Source: Pseudoflavitalea sp. G-6-1-2 (GTDB lineage: Bacteria > Bacteroidota > Bacteroidia > Chitinophagales > Chitinophagaceae). Taken from it: a stretch of DNA of 64,000 bases. Every line of letters begins with the position of its first letter. Position 1 is the stretch's first letter. Positions 15,984 through 24,740 of this stretch are shown in pieces. Below the pieces are notes generated by a model. It ran no database searches, was not told the DNA's origin, and saw nothing but the letters and a program-made list of their open reading frames with translations. The position numbers were made by a program, and so were the translations under genes. The stretch spans positions 744,001 through 808,000 of the forward strand of contig NZ_JABBGB010000001.1 in the NCBI RefSeq assembly GCF_012927185.1, given 5' to 3'.

Positions 15984-16571
15984 TTATGCTGAAACGGTTT
16001 CGTCTGAATATAACTTTTGTTCTCTGTCGTAGCGACCGAGCCACCAGCCCGTCTCTGCGATCTGAGTATTCACATCTTCTGCTTTGAGGGTGTTGAGGAA
16101 CCCGGTGATCTCTGATTCATCAGATTTTGGAGTAACCTCAATTACCATTACCATTTTGTCGTCGGTAGCTCTTGGGTGGAAGTGGTGCTTCCTTACGAAT
16201 GGAGCCAGCTGACAGAGGTAGCAGAATGTGAGTACCATACCTACGGCAGCACACAATACTGTGAACTCGAACATGATGGGGATCCACGCCGGCAGTGCGA
16301 AGTGGGGCTTACCACCGATGTTCAGCGGCCAGTCCTGAGTAAAGATCCAGGCGATGCAGCTCAGTGCGATAGTGGTACCGGTGATACCATAGATAAAACC
16401 GGCAGTGTGAATGCTTGTATCGCGGAGGCCCATTGCCTTATCGAGACCGTGAACCGGGAGCGGAGTGTATACATCGTGCAGTTTGTATCCGATCTTCCGC
16501 GCTTTCTTCACAGCGTCGAACACTTGCTCTTCTTCGTTAAAACAACCAACTACAAATTTTTTAACAGCCAT
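15984..16571 (-). CDS. actD: Alternative complex III subunit ActD (DUF3341)
   Basis: 195 residues: a soluble N-terminal part (KKFVVGCFNEEEQVFDAVKK), two membrane helices at about 56-78 and 95-120, and a soluble C-terminal part ending GWWLGRYDREQKLY. The DVYTPLPVHGLDKAMGLRDT stretch is the DUF3341 signature. Structural subunit of alternative complex III with no cofactor. Starts 27 bp after actC. Confidence 0.93.
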   Translation of the reverse strand: MAVKKFVVGCFNEEEQVFDAVKKARKIGYKLHDVYTPLPVHGLDKAMGLRDTSIHTAGFIYGITGTTIALSCIAWIFTQDWPLNIGGKPHFALPAWIPIMFEFTVLCAAVGMVLTFCYLCQLAPFVRKHHFHPRATDDKMVMVIEVTPKSDESEITGFLNTLKAEDVNTQIAETGWWLGRYDREQKLYSDETVSA

Positions 16572-16598
16572 ATAGCGACTTTGTATAAGTTAACCTAA

Positions 16599-18050
16599 TT
16601 AGTGATGTGCAGCGTGCACTTCGTGAAACAGTGAATCAGCGCTTTCTTTTTCTACGTGACCCATTTCTTTCTTATAGCTCTCACCTGATTTCTTCAGGAT
16701 ATGCTTGATCTCAGCGATCGCAATAACCGGGAAGAATTTAGAGAACAGGAAGTAACAGGTGAAGAACAATCCGAATGTTCCGAGATAGAATCCAACTTCC
16801 CAGATGGTTGGGCGGTAATAAACAGCCCAGCTGGATGGGATATAATCACGGTAGATAGATGTTACGATGATCACAAAGCGCTCGAACCACATACCAATGT
16901 TCACGATCACAGACATGAAGAAGGTAACTACGATGTTTCTTCTCAGTTTGCGGAACCAGAAGATCTGCGGAGAGATTACGTTACAGGCCATCATCAGCCA
17001 GTAGCTCCATCCGTAGGGGCTGAAAAGATCCAGCCTGTTCTTCATGAACGCATAACCTTCATATGGGTTTTGACCATACCATGCGATGAACAGCTCAGTG
17101 AGGTAAGCGATACCTACGATTGAACCCGTAAGTACGATTACTTTGTTCATCACCTCGATATGCTCCATAGTGATATAATCTTCCAGTGCCAGTACTTTTC
17201 TGGTAACGAGCAACAGGGTTTGTACCATCGCGAAACCAGAGAAGATCGCACCCGCTACGAAGTAGGGAGGGAAGATGGTAGTGTGCCATCCTGGAACCAC
17301 TGAGGTTGCGAAGTCGAAGGATACCACCGTGTGTACAGAAAGTACGAGTGGTGTACTCAAACCTGCCAGTACCAGAGAGAGGCTCTCATGACGTTGCCAG
17401 TGTTTGGTTGAACCGGTCCATCCGAAGGCGAGCAAACCGTAAGTGAGTTTTCTCCATTTCAGTTTGGCACGGTCACGGATTGTTGCGAAGTCAGGAATCA
17501 GACCTGAATACCAGAACAACAGTGATACGGTGAAGTAAGTAGAGATCGCGAATACGTCCCACAACAGCGGAGAGTTGAAGTTAACCCACAGCGGTCCGCG
17601 GGTGTTGGGGTAAGGCAGTACGAAGAAGGCCATCCATACACGACCCATGTGCCAGATCGGGAACTGACCCGCACACATTACGGCGAAGATGGTCATCGCT
17701 TCCGCAGCGCGGTTCACACCTGTTCTCCATCCCTGACGGAACAGCAGGAGGATCGCGGAGATCAGTGTACCGGCGTGACCGATACCTACCCACCATACGA
17801 AGTTGGTGATATCCCAACCCCATCCAATGGTTTTATGCAGGTTCCACTGGCCAACACCGTAAGTAACCTCACGGTAAATTGAATACACACCGAACAGCAG
17901 GAGTGCCACGGAGATCACGAAACCGATCCACCATGCACGGCTGGGGGGCGCTTCAATAGGACGCACAATATCTTCCGTTACCTGGTGATAATCTTTTGAA
18001 CCATCCACCAACGGGGCTCTTACTTGCGATTCGTACTTGAATGATGCCAT
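16599..18050 (-). CDS. actC: Alternative complex III subunit ActC (NrfD/PsrC-like membrane protein)
   Basis: 483 residues with about ten helices. It is the main membrane subunit with the quinol site; HTVVSFDFATSVVPGWHTTI followed by FPPYFVAGAIFSGFAM is the family's most conserved stretch. It anchors the iron-sulfur subunit ActB in the membrane. Long His/Glu-containing C-terminal tail. 62 bp after actB, 27 bp before actD. Confidence 0.95.
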   Translation of the reverse strand: MASFKYESQVRAPLVDGSKDYHQVTEDIVRPIEAPPSRAWWIGFVISVALLLFGVYSIYREVTYGVGQWNLHKTIGWGWDITNFVWWVGIGHAGTLISAILLLFRQGWRTGVNRAAEAMTIFAVMCAGQFPIWHMGRVWMAFFVLPYPNTRGPLWVNFNSPLLWDVFAISTYFTVSLLFWYSGLIPDFATIRDRAKLKWRKLTYGLLAFGWTGSTKHWQRHESLSLVLAGLSTPLVLSVHTVVSFDFATSVVPGWHTTIFPPYFVAGAIFSGFAMVQTLLLVTRKVLALEDYITMEHIEVMNKVIVLTGSIVGIAYLTELFIAWYGQNPYEGYAFMKNRLDLFSPYGWSYWLMMACNVISPQIFWFRKLRRNIVVTFFMSVIVNIGMWFERFVIIVTSIYRDYIPSSWAVYYRPTIWEVGFYLGTFGLFFTCYFLFSKFFPVIAIAEIKHILKKSGESYKKEMGHVEKESADSLFHEVHAAHH

Positions 18051-18112
18051 TTGATATAAGCTTTAAGCTATTAGCGTTTAGCTTGAAAAATTTTTATTCC
18101 TGTTCACTTCCC

Positions 18113-21100
18113 TTAGTGCGCTGGTGCTGTATGATGCTCAGCTGCAGGGGTTGCTTCTTCTTTTTTGAACACTTCGCCACTCAGGTGACCTTCGTTTGCG
18201 ATCTCGTGTGAGTTGCGCACTTTAGCCAGGTAGTTGATGTTTGGCATTACGTGGATCTGCTCCAGTGCATGGTACAGACGCAGGCCATTCTCTTTTCTAA
18301 CCTTGCTGATTTCGCTTTCAGGGTTGTTGGCGTTACCGAATACGATCGCATCGGCAGCACAAGCCTGCTGACAAGCAGTTTTGATATCACCATCTTCCAG
18401 AGGACGGCCGGCTTTCTTAGCTTTCAGCTTACCTTCCTGAAGACGTTGTACGCAGAATGAACATTTTTCGATCACACCACGGCTACGTACTGTAACGTCT
18501 GGGTTCAGTACCATGCGGGTGAGCTCATCGTTCATCATCAGCACCACATCATCCAGTTTGCCTTCTTCAACGAGTGGCTTCTGGTTGTTGGCAAAGCTGT
18601 CTGCTCCGGTGTAGTCGGCCCAGTTGAAGCGACGTACTTTGAACGGACAGTTGTTGGCGCAATATCTTGTACCGATACAACGGTTGTAGGTCATTTGGTT
18701 GAGACCTTCGCTGCTGTGGTTGGTAGCTGCAACCGGACAAACGTTCTCACATGGAGCGTTATCACAGTGCTGGCACAACATCGGCATGAATACGGTCTGT
18801 ACGCTATCCGGATCGTTGGGGTTACCGCTGAAGTAACGGTCGATACGCAACCAGTGCATATCGTGGAACCTTGCTACTTCGTATTTACCCACTACAGGGA
18901 TATTGTTCTCAGCGTTACAAGCTACCACGCAGGCGCCGCAACCGTAACAGCTGTTGAGGTCGATGCTCATTCCCCATTTGATGCCTGGGCGATCGTGAAC
19001 AGGGTAGAGTGTTCCTTCTTTCTCGTAGTTCTCCAGACCACCCCAAGGAGCCAGTTCTTTAGCTCTTGCATTGAGGATCTGCTTAGGATCTTTTTTGAAC
19101 TCGTCGAGTGTAACTTCTTTCACTACTTCGTGACGGCCTTCGTAGCTGTTGTGGTTCTGAACCTGAGCGATCTTGTAAGTTTTGTCGAGGTTCTTCACTT
19201 CTACTTTATCAGTAGCAGCCCACTCTACAGTGGTTCCGTTATATGACAGTAATGGATAAACGTTGGTACCGAGCGGTTTGCCTTCCATGTTCACCACTGC
19301 TCTTCCGATCTCAGATGCACGTCCGTAACCAACCGCTACTGCGATGGTGTTGGATTGCATACCTGGGATAACCATGATAGGCAGTTCAACTTTTTTGTTT
19401 CCGATGGTGAGTTCGAGTACAGGCTTCATTACTTCTACCTCGTACTTGTCTGCTCCATGGCTGGTGCTCAGGTCGATGCCGAACATCTCTTTCGCCATCG
19501 TTGTGCCGATCATGGCATAGTTGTCCCATGATACACGTGTGATAGGATCAGGCATTTCGAGCAACCATGGGTTGTTGCCTTGTTTACCATCACCGATAGC
19601 TACTTTCTGATAGATCACTACTTCTACTTTACCGGCTTTCTTCATTCCGGCAGCAGCAGTGAGTGCAGCTGCAACAGCAGCGCTGTTGAAGGCAGCAGCA
19701 GCAGGTGCGATAGCGGTTTCGATTACGCCATCCTGCAGTGCTTTATTGTAATTGTCTGCGCTTCCGAGTTTGGAAGTCCAGTAATTTTTGAAGTATACAT
19801 CATACGCAGTTGCGTTGCCTGCCCATTTCAGGAGTGAATCCTGCATTGGTCTGGTTTGGAACAGCGGATTGATGGTTGGCTGGATCATGCTGAACTGACC
19901 AGCTTTGAATTCTGCATCACCCCAGCTTTCGAGGAAGTGAGGAGCAGGCAGAACGTATTTGCAGCCCTTGGTAGATTCGTCCAGTTTCTCGTTGAAAGAA
20001 ATGGTAACCTTTACGTTGTTGAGGGCTTTTTTGAATTTCTCGCCATCGAAGTATTCGTAAGCGGGGTTCACTCCGGCAATGAGGAGAGCACCTACTTTAC
20101 CACCTTCCATGTCGGATACCAGTTGCGCCATTTCAGCGTCGAGGCCCTGATGTGTAAGGATGGGTGCAGCGAAGTTGATGGTGGTACCGTTAGCGCCGAT
20201 CGCTTCGTTGATGGCGTTTACGATGATCTGAATATTTACATTGTTGCTTCCTGCAACTACCAGGGCTTTGCCTTTGTTGGCAACCAGGTCAGCTGCTGCA
20301 GCTTCGATGCCTTTTTTCAGTTTGCCGTCTACACCGGCAGCGCCTTGTCCGTTGATAGCGCTGAGCAGCGCAGCTGCTACAACACCAGTTTCGGAAGGGC
20401 GGTGAGTATAACGTTCGTCGGCGTTTGAACCGGTGAGGCTCATCATGCTCTCGAACTGATAGTGTTTGCTGATGTCGGGATTCTTCTCGTTCACCTTTCT
20501 ACCGGCACTGTATCCACGCTGGAACTCAACAGGGCTGAGCCATGTAGCGAGGAAGTCGGCGCCAAGGCTAACGATCACTTTAGCATTTTCAAACTGATAA
20601 GAAGGAATGGCTTTCTTACCGTAAGTGGCTTCGTTGGCGAGGATCACACCGCTGTAAGAAGCAGCATCGAACTGCACCTGACGGCTACCTGGATACTTAG
20701 CGAGGAATTCGCCGATGATCTGTTTGGTAGAAGGTGAGTTGATGGTGCTGGTGAGCAGTACAATGGGAGCACCATTGAGTGCAGCCAGTTCGTCCATGAT
20801 CTGCTTGTCGATCACGTCGTATGCCACCGCGGTTCCTTTTGCTTCGGGATTACGCAGGCGGGCAGTATCGTACAGGTCGAGTACAGAAGCCTGCACTCTT
20901 GCAGTAGTAGCACCTTTTGTGTGAGTGCTCAAAGTATTTCCTTCGATCTTGATCGGACGACCGTCGCGAACTTTGGCAACTACGGGAATGGCTTCACCAC
21001 CGGAGATATAGGTGGTTGCATAGTAGTCAGCAACTCCGGGCACGATATCCTGCGGTCTGTTCACATAAGGAACAGCTTTTCTTACAGGAGTTTCGCAGCT

Positions 21101-21298
21101 TGCGGCAGCCATAGCAGCTGCGGTGCTGAACCCTAAATATTTAAGAAAGTCTCTGCGTGATGCATTGGCATTGGCTAGTCCTTTGTCTGCAGCACCTTCA
21201 ACCGGCAGGTCTTCGTTGAATTCGTTCTCTGCCAACTTTTGATGGGCCTCACTGTGATTGAGCTCTGTGAAACTCTGCCAGTACTTTTTTTTAGCCAT
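18113..21298 (-). CDS. actB: Alternative complex III subunit ActB (molybdopterin-like plus four [Fe-S] cluster subunit)
   Basis: 1061 residues. A twin-arginine signal, ASRRDFLKYLGFSTAAAMAA, sits at about residues 47-66, behind a conserved cytoplasmic lead, as in other ActB. Residues about 80-740 resemble a molybdopterin oxidoreductase but without cofactor ligands. From about residue 780 come four ferredoxin-type Cys groups: SCYGCGACVVAC, CQHCDNAPCENVCP, CIGTRYCANNCP, and CSFC with CQQACAADA. These bind three or four [Fe-S] clusters that carry electrons from quinol. Second gene of the operon. Confidence 0.95.
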   Translation of the reverse strand: MAKKKYWQSFTELNHSEAHQKLAENEFNEDLPVEGAADKGLANANASRRDFLKYLGFSTAAAMAAASCETPVRKAVPYVNRPQDIVPGVADYYATTYISGGEAIPVVAKVRDGRPIKIEGNTLSTHTKGATTARVQASVLDLYDTARLRNPEAKGTAVAYDVIDKQIMDELAALNGAPIVLLTSTINSPSTKQIIGEFLAKYPGSRQVQFDAASYSGVILANEATYGKKAIPSYQFENAKVIVSLGADFLATWLSPVEFQRGYSAGRKVNEKNPDISKHYQFESMMSLTGSNADERYTHRPSETGVVAAALLSAINGQGAAGVDGKLKKGIEAAAADLVANKGKALVVAGSNNVNIQIIVNAINEAIGANGTTINFAAPILTHQGLDAEMAQLVSDMEGGKVGALLIAGVNPAYEYFDGEKFKKALNNVKVTISFNEKLDESTKGCKYVLPAPHFLESWGDAEFKAGQFSMIQPTINPLFQTRPMQDSLLKWAGNATAYDVYFKNYWTSKLGSADNYNKALQDGVIETAIAPAAAAFNSAAVAAALTAAAGMKKAGKVEVVIYQKVAIGDGKQGNNPWLLEMPDPITRVSWDNYAMIGTTMAKEMFGIDLSTSHGADKYEVEVMKPVLELTIGNKKVELPIMVIPGMQSNTIAVAVGYGRASEIGRAVVNMEGKPLGTNVYPLLSYNGTTVEWAATDKVEVKNLDKTYKIAQVQNHNSYEGRHEVVKEVTLDEFKKDPKQILNARAKELAPWGGLENYEKEGTLYPVHDRPGIKWGMSIDLNSCYGCGACVVACNAENNIPVVGKYEVARFHDMHWLRIDRYFSGNPNDPDSVQTVFMPMLCQHCDNAPCENVCPVAATNHSSEGLNQMTYNRCIGTRYCANNCPFKVRRFNWADYTGADSFANNQKPLVEEGKLDDVVLMMNDELTRMVLNPDVTVRSRGVIEKCSFCVQRLQEGKLKAKKAGRPLEDGDIKTACQQACAADAIVFGNANNPESEISKVRKENGLRLYHALEQIHVMPNINYLAKVRNSHEIANEGHLSGEVFKKEEATPAAEHHTAPAH

Positions 21299-21360
21299 TT
21301 ATATTCAGTTTGAAAAATTTGGAAAAAGGGGCGTTAGCCGGTTCGCTATTTTTTAGCTGA

Positions 21361-22617
21361 TTAATAGTGACATTTCTGACACTCGGTACCGCCGATATCA
21401 CTTACGGTTACACTGTCTCTTGTCTTGTTCTTGATCTCGTTGTGATATTTCTCGTAAATGCTGTAAAACTTGTTGTCTACGAAATCAACTTTTGTTTCAC
21501 GGTGGCAGTTTACACACCATCCCATGCTCAGTTCAGCAACCTGCTTCACTTCGTGCATATTGTTGATTTCGCCGTGGCAGGTCTGACACTGCACTTTACC
21601 AGCTTTTACGTGTTGTGCGTGGCTGAAGAATACGTGGTCAGGCAGGTTGTGGATCTTAACCCATTCAACAGGTTTGCCTTCGCTGGTATATTCTTTCTTC
21701 GCTGCATCGTATCCTGCGGCAGCATGTACTTTCTTGATTTCTGCGGTAGCATCCAGCTCAGTACCATCTTCTTTGTAGATAGGAGCACCAGTGTACTCTG
21801 TGATGGTCATGTGGCAGTTCATACAAACATTCACGGAAGGAATGCTCGCCTGTTTGCTTTCCATTGCACCACCGTGGCAATACAGACAGTTGATCTGATT
21901 GGTTCCGGCATGCACTTTGTGAGAGTAGAAAATCGGTTGTACCGGCTCGTAGTTCTTTCTGCGGTCGAGACCGATCATTCCTTTGCTTACGAATACACCA
22001 CCAATCACAAAGAGAATAACTGTGATGAGTGCGATGTAAGTTTTATTTCTGTAGAAAGGGATTGGCTCGTGTGAAGGAAGACCGTCTTTATCGTCTGCGA
22101 GTTTTTTCAGATTGCTGTTAACACCCAGCATTACGAGTGCTACAACGGCGAGGATCAGGGTAAGAACACCATAAAGGATCATGTTGTCCGATTCACCCAT
22201 CTTACCATCGGCAGGAGTATTACCACCACCTGCAGCTGCTACCGGCGCTTTGTACTCGCGTACATATTTCAGAATCGCGTCGATCTCTTCATCTGTCAGG
22301 GAAGGGAACACGTTCATCGGCGTTTTACGCCAGTCGTTATACAGCTTGGTGAAGTATGGATCTCCTGAAGCCAGTACTGCCTGGTTGTTTCTAATCCATG
22401 CATGGAGCAGCTTCTTATCTTTTACGCGGTCTTCAACTCCTTTCAGCGCCGGACCGGTCAGATCTTTATCTACCTTATGACAGGTACCGCAGTTATCGTT
22501 GAACAATTTCTGCCCGTCTTGTGCAGAAAGTTTGTTTCCAAACGACAATAACGTAATCAATAAAACACTGAGAAGGGTCCCTCTGGCAATTGGTCTTTGT
22601 ACTCCTTGGTCAATCAT
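21361..22617 (-). CDS. actA: Alternative complex III subunit ActA, multiheme cytochrome c with extra N-terminal heme domain
   Basis: 418 residues. After a signal peptide (LLSVLLITLLSFGNKLSAQ) comes a class I cytochrome c domain with CGTCH (residues 43-47) and a Met region near TPMNVFPSLTDEEI, then one or two membrane helices (about 145-165 and 195-213), then five CxxCH sites: CLYCH, CMNCH, CQTCH, CVNCH and CQKCH, the last ending the protein. Six heme sites in all. The pentaheme part is the usual ActA. The fused monoheme domain gives the complex, with ActE, seven heme c sites. First gene of the act operon, with a -7 promoter box about 50 bp upstream. Confidence 0.94.
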   Translation of the reverse strand: MIDQGVQRPIARGTLLSVLLITLLSFGNKLSAQDGQKLFNDNCGTCHKVDKDLTGPALKGVEDRVKDKKLLHAWIRNNQAVLASGDPYFTKLYNDWRKTPMNVFPSLTDEEIDAILKYVREYKAPVAAAGGGNTPADGKMGESDNMILYGVLTLILAVVALVMLGVNSNLKKLADDKDGLPSHEPIPFYRNKTYIALITVILFVIGGVFVSKGMIGLDRRKNYEPVQPIFYSHKVHAGTNQINCLYCHGGAMESKQASIPSVNVCMNCHMTITEYTGAPIYKEDGTELDATAEIKKVHAAAGYDAAKKEYTSEGKPVEWVKIHNLPDHVFFSHAQHVKAGKVQCQTCHGEINNMHEVKQVAELSMGWCVNCHRETKVDFVDNKFYSIYEKYHNEIKNKTRDSVTVSDIGGTECQKCHY

Positions 22618-22666
22618 ATCAGTTGAATATGACGAGATTATGTGGAAAAATTTCCTGATTTGGCTG

Positions 22667-22674
22667 CAAAAATA
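22667..22674 (-). promoter_or_regulatory. -7 promoter element for the act/cta respiratory operon
   Basis: TATTTTTG on the minus strand, an exact TAnnTTTG match, with a TTG at 22697-22699 (22 bp spacing) as a possible -33 element. Transcription would begin near 22660, a leader of about 40 nt before the actA ATG at 22617. Tight spacing of the following genes suggests the message runs through to the hairpin at 8106-8136. Confidence 0.6.
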
Positions 22675-22770
22675 AGTCAGGATTCTAACAAAATATCAAC
22701 ATAGTTAAAATTTTTTTAAGCCAGTCCTGGCGCGGGTTTCAGCGGATTTTTTCCGCCTTGTTCAATGTGT

Positions 22771-22793
22771 CATGACAGAAATGTCATGTTTTT
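22771..22793 (+). terminator. Terminator-like hairpin with GNRA loop
   Basis: CATGACA (22771-22777), loop GAAA, TGTCATG (22782-22788), then five T. The T run follows only on the plus strand. No gene ends here on that strand, so it may close a short unannotated transcript or insulate the PurN gene. Confidence 0.5.
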
Positions 22794-22952
22794 GTCACCC
22801 CAATTTGGGGAGGGCCCCGTTGTGGAAAACCTCCGGTAGTTATATCTTAAAAATCATCATATTAGAGCATCTCTACCGGCATTTTGCCTCCATTCCCCGG
22901 ATTTTCCGCTTCGCGATTTCAAAATTGAGCAATTTGCTGCACTTTTGCCCTC

Positions 22953-23906
22953 ATGTTTCAAAGGCTTCAACAGAAATGGAAAGTCAACGGCTGGAGATTA
23001 CTCCTTATCCTCATCACCTTCGCTACCGGCGGAAGCCTTTGCGGCTATCTCGGTCGCTTGATTATCAGTCAGCTAAACATCGGTCAGCCCGTAATACGTA
23101 TTATTATATATATAGTGATCGTAACGATCCTCTGGCCTTTCTGCGTAATCCTGATCAGCATCCCCACCGGTCAGTTCAACTTCTTCAGGGCATATCTGAC
23201 GAAAATGGGACAACGAATGGTCGGGAAACAACCCGCCACCGCCGATCGCGCAGAAACCAGCAGCAATGAGGAGAATCAGAATAAACTTATCATGAGCCAA
23301 AAAGAAAATAACACTACTTCCACTCCATTCCGCATCGCCATCTTTGCGTCCGGAGCAGGATCCAATGCCGCTAAAATTATCGAGTACTTCAAAGGAAAAC
23401 CCGAAACCGAAGTTGCACTCGTTGTCTGCAACAAACCCGGTGCCGGCGTTCTCGGCATCGCCCAAAAGGCCGGAATCCCCACCCTGCTGATCGAAAAGGA
23501 GCAATTCTTCCGCGGTAATGGCTATGTAGATGAACTGCAACACGCCAATATCGGATTTGTAGTACTGGCTGGCTTCCTCTGGAAAGTTCCCACCTCACTC
23601 ATTCAGGCATACAGCGGAAGAATAGTGAACATCCACCCCGCCCTTCTTCCCAAATATGGTGGCAAAGGCATGTACGGAATGCATGTACACAATGCAGTGA
23701 TCGAAGCCAAAGAAAAAGAAAGCGGCATCTCCATTCATTTTGTGGATGAAGTGTACGATCATGGAGCTGTGATCTATCAGGCCATCTGTACCATCTCCGA
23801 TACCGATACGCCGGATATGCTCGCACAAAAAATTCATCAGCTCGAACATGCACACTACCCCAGAGTAATTGAAGAAGTGATTGCAGGTTTGCAAAAACGC
23901 AGTTAA
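22953..23906 (+). CDS. purN: Membrane domain (DUF6787-like) fused to phosphoribosylglycinamide formyltransferase
   Basis: A single 317-residue open frame. Residues 1 to about 85 are a small membrane domain with two helices (WRLLLILITFATGGSLCGYL and IRIIIYIVIVTILWPFCVIL), like the stand-alone DUF6787 proteins of Bacteroidota. Residues about 123-317 are PurN, which formylates GAR with 10-formyl-tetrahydrofolate in purine synthesis: ASGAGSNA binds phosphate, N226 and H228 (VNIHPALLPKYGGKG) and D269 (VYDHGAV) are the catalytic trio. The two parts are in one frame with no stop. An internal ATG at 23292 (MSQKENN) could start a free PurN, with GAGGAGAAT some 15 nt before it. So it may be a membrane-tethered enzyme, or one frame yielding two proteins. 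Confidence 0.88.
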   Translation: MFQRLQQKWKVNGWRLLLILITFATGGSLCGYLGRLIISQLNIGQPVIRIIIYIVIVTILWPFCVILISIPTGQFNFFRAYLTKMGQRMVGKQPATADRAETSSNEENQNKLIMSQKENNTTSTPFRIAIFASGAGSNAAKIIEYFKGKPETEVALVVCNKPGAGVLGIAQKAGIPTLLIEKEQFFRGNGYVDELQHANIGFVVLAGFLWKVPTSLIQAYSGRIVNIHPALLPKYGGKGMYGMHVHNAVIEAKEKESGISIHFVDEVYDHGAVIYQAICTISDTDTPDMLAQKIHQLEHAHYPRVIEEVIAGLQKRS

Positions 23907-23963
23907 ATACAACAATCCCCCGTTAAAGATCGCTATCTTGCTCCTGCACACAATCTAACAAAA

Positions 23964-24731
23964 TTGCTAAGGGCCGGACTGTTCATACTACTTACATTTA
24001 TCTGTACTATTAGTCTCAACCATGCCTGGGCGCAACAGCGGTTCAAGGTAACAGGAAGGGTTTTCGATGTAACCAAACTGGTACCACTACCCTCCGTAAC
24101 CGTGATGAGCACCAACGGCCTCGGAACTACTACCGATTCTCTCGGCCAGTATTCCATCGGTGTTTCTGAAACGGATTCCATCTGGTTCTCGTATCTGGGT
24201 AAACCCACACCAAAGTATCCGGTGAAGAGCATTCCGAATATCAATCAGTTTGAATTATCGTTGCACGTAAGCGTTACCAACCTTCCGGCAGTGATAGTTA
24301 AAAGTCCCAACTACAAGATGGACTCACTGCAGAACCGGCTCGAATATGCCAAAGCTTTCAACTTCAGAAAGCCCGGACTCAGCCCCAGCGTAAACCCCAA
24401 TGGCGGAGTGGGAGCCGATCTTACAGAAATCATTTCCATTTTCCAGTTCAGAAGAAACAAAAGAATGGCCGCTTTCCGCGACCGCCTTATCCGCGAAGAG
24501 CAGGACAAATATGTGGATCATAAGTTCAGTCGCCCGTTGATTGTAAAGCTCACCGGCCTCAAAGGAGAAGAACTGAACGCCTTCATAGAGCGATACCGCC
24601 CCGAACTCTGGTTTGTGAATACTGCTACCGATTACGAAATGGGCATGTATATCAAGAAGTGTTTCGAACGATACCAAACCAGCAAAAAGAGCGATATTCC
24701 TGTTCACACAGGAGAAGAACCATCAAACTAA
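23964..24731 (+). CDS. Secreted carboxypeptidase-regulatory-like domain protein
   Basis: 255 residues starting at a TTG codon (no in-frame ATG nearby): LRAGLFILLTFICTISLNHA then WAQ is a signal peptide. RFKVTGRVFDVTKLVPLPSV and LGTTTDSLGQYSIGVSETDS form a carboxypeptidase-D regulatory-like beta-sandwich, the fold used at the front of TonB receptors but here on its own. The C-terminal half is charged and helical (RNKRMAAFRDRLIREEQDKY). Conserved in Bacteroidota as far as I recall; function unknown. 9 bp before the next gene. Confidence 0.8.
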   Translation: MLRAGLFILLTFICTISLNHAWAQQRFKVTGRVFDVTKLVPLPSVTVMSTNGLGTTTDSLGQYSIGVSETDSIWFSYLGKPTPKYPVKSIPNINQFELSLHVSVTNLPAVIVKSPNYKMDSLQNRLEYAKAFNFRKPGLSPSVNPNGGVGADLTEIISIFQFRRNKRMAAFRDRLIREEQDKYVDHKFSRPLIVKLTGLKGEELNAFIERYRPELWFVNTATDYEMGMYIKKCFERYQTSKKSDIPVHTGEEPSN

Positions 24732-24740
24732 TTATACTTC

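Larger units (their letters stand above)
22618..22952. other. Divergent control region between actA and the PurN fusion gene
   Basis: 335 bp without a gene. It holds the actA promoter on the minus strand, then three short hairpins in a row on the far side: GCGGA/TCCGC (22742-22756, T loop), CATGACA/TGTCATG with a GAAA loop followed by five T (22771-22793), and CCCC/GGGG (22798-22810). Just before the plus-strand ATG at 22953 is CACTTTTG (22940-22947), one base off the -7 consensus. Confidence 0.6.
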
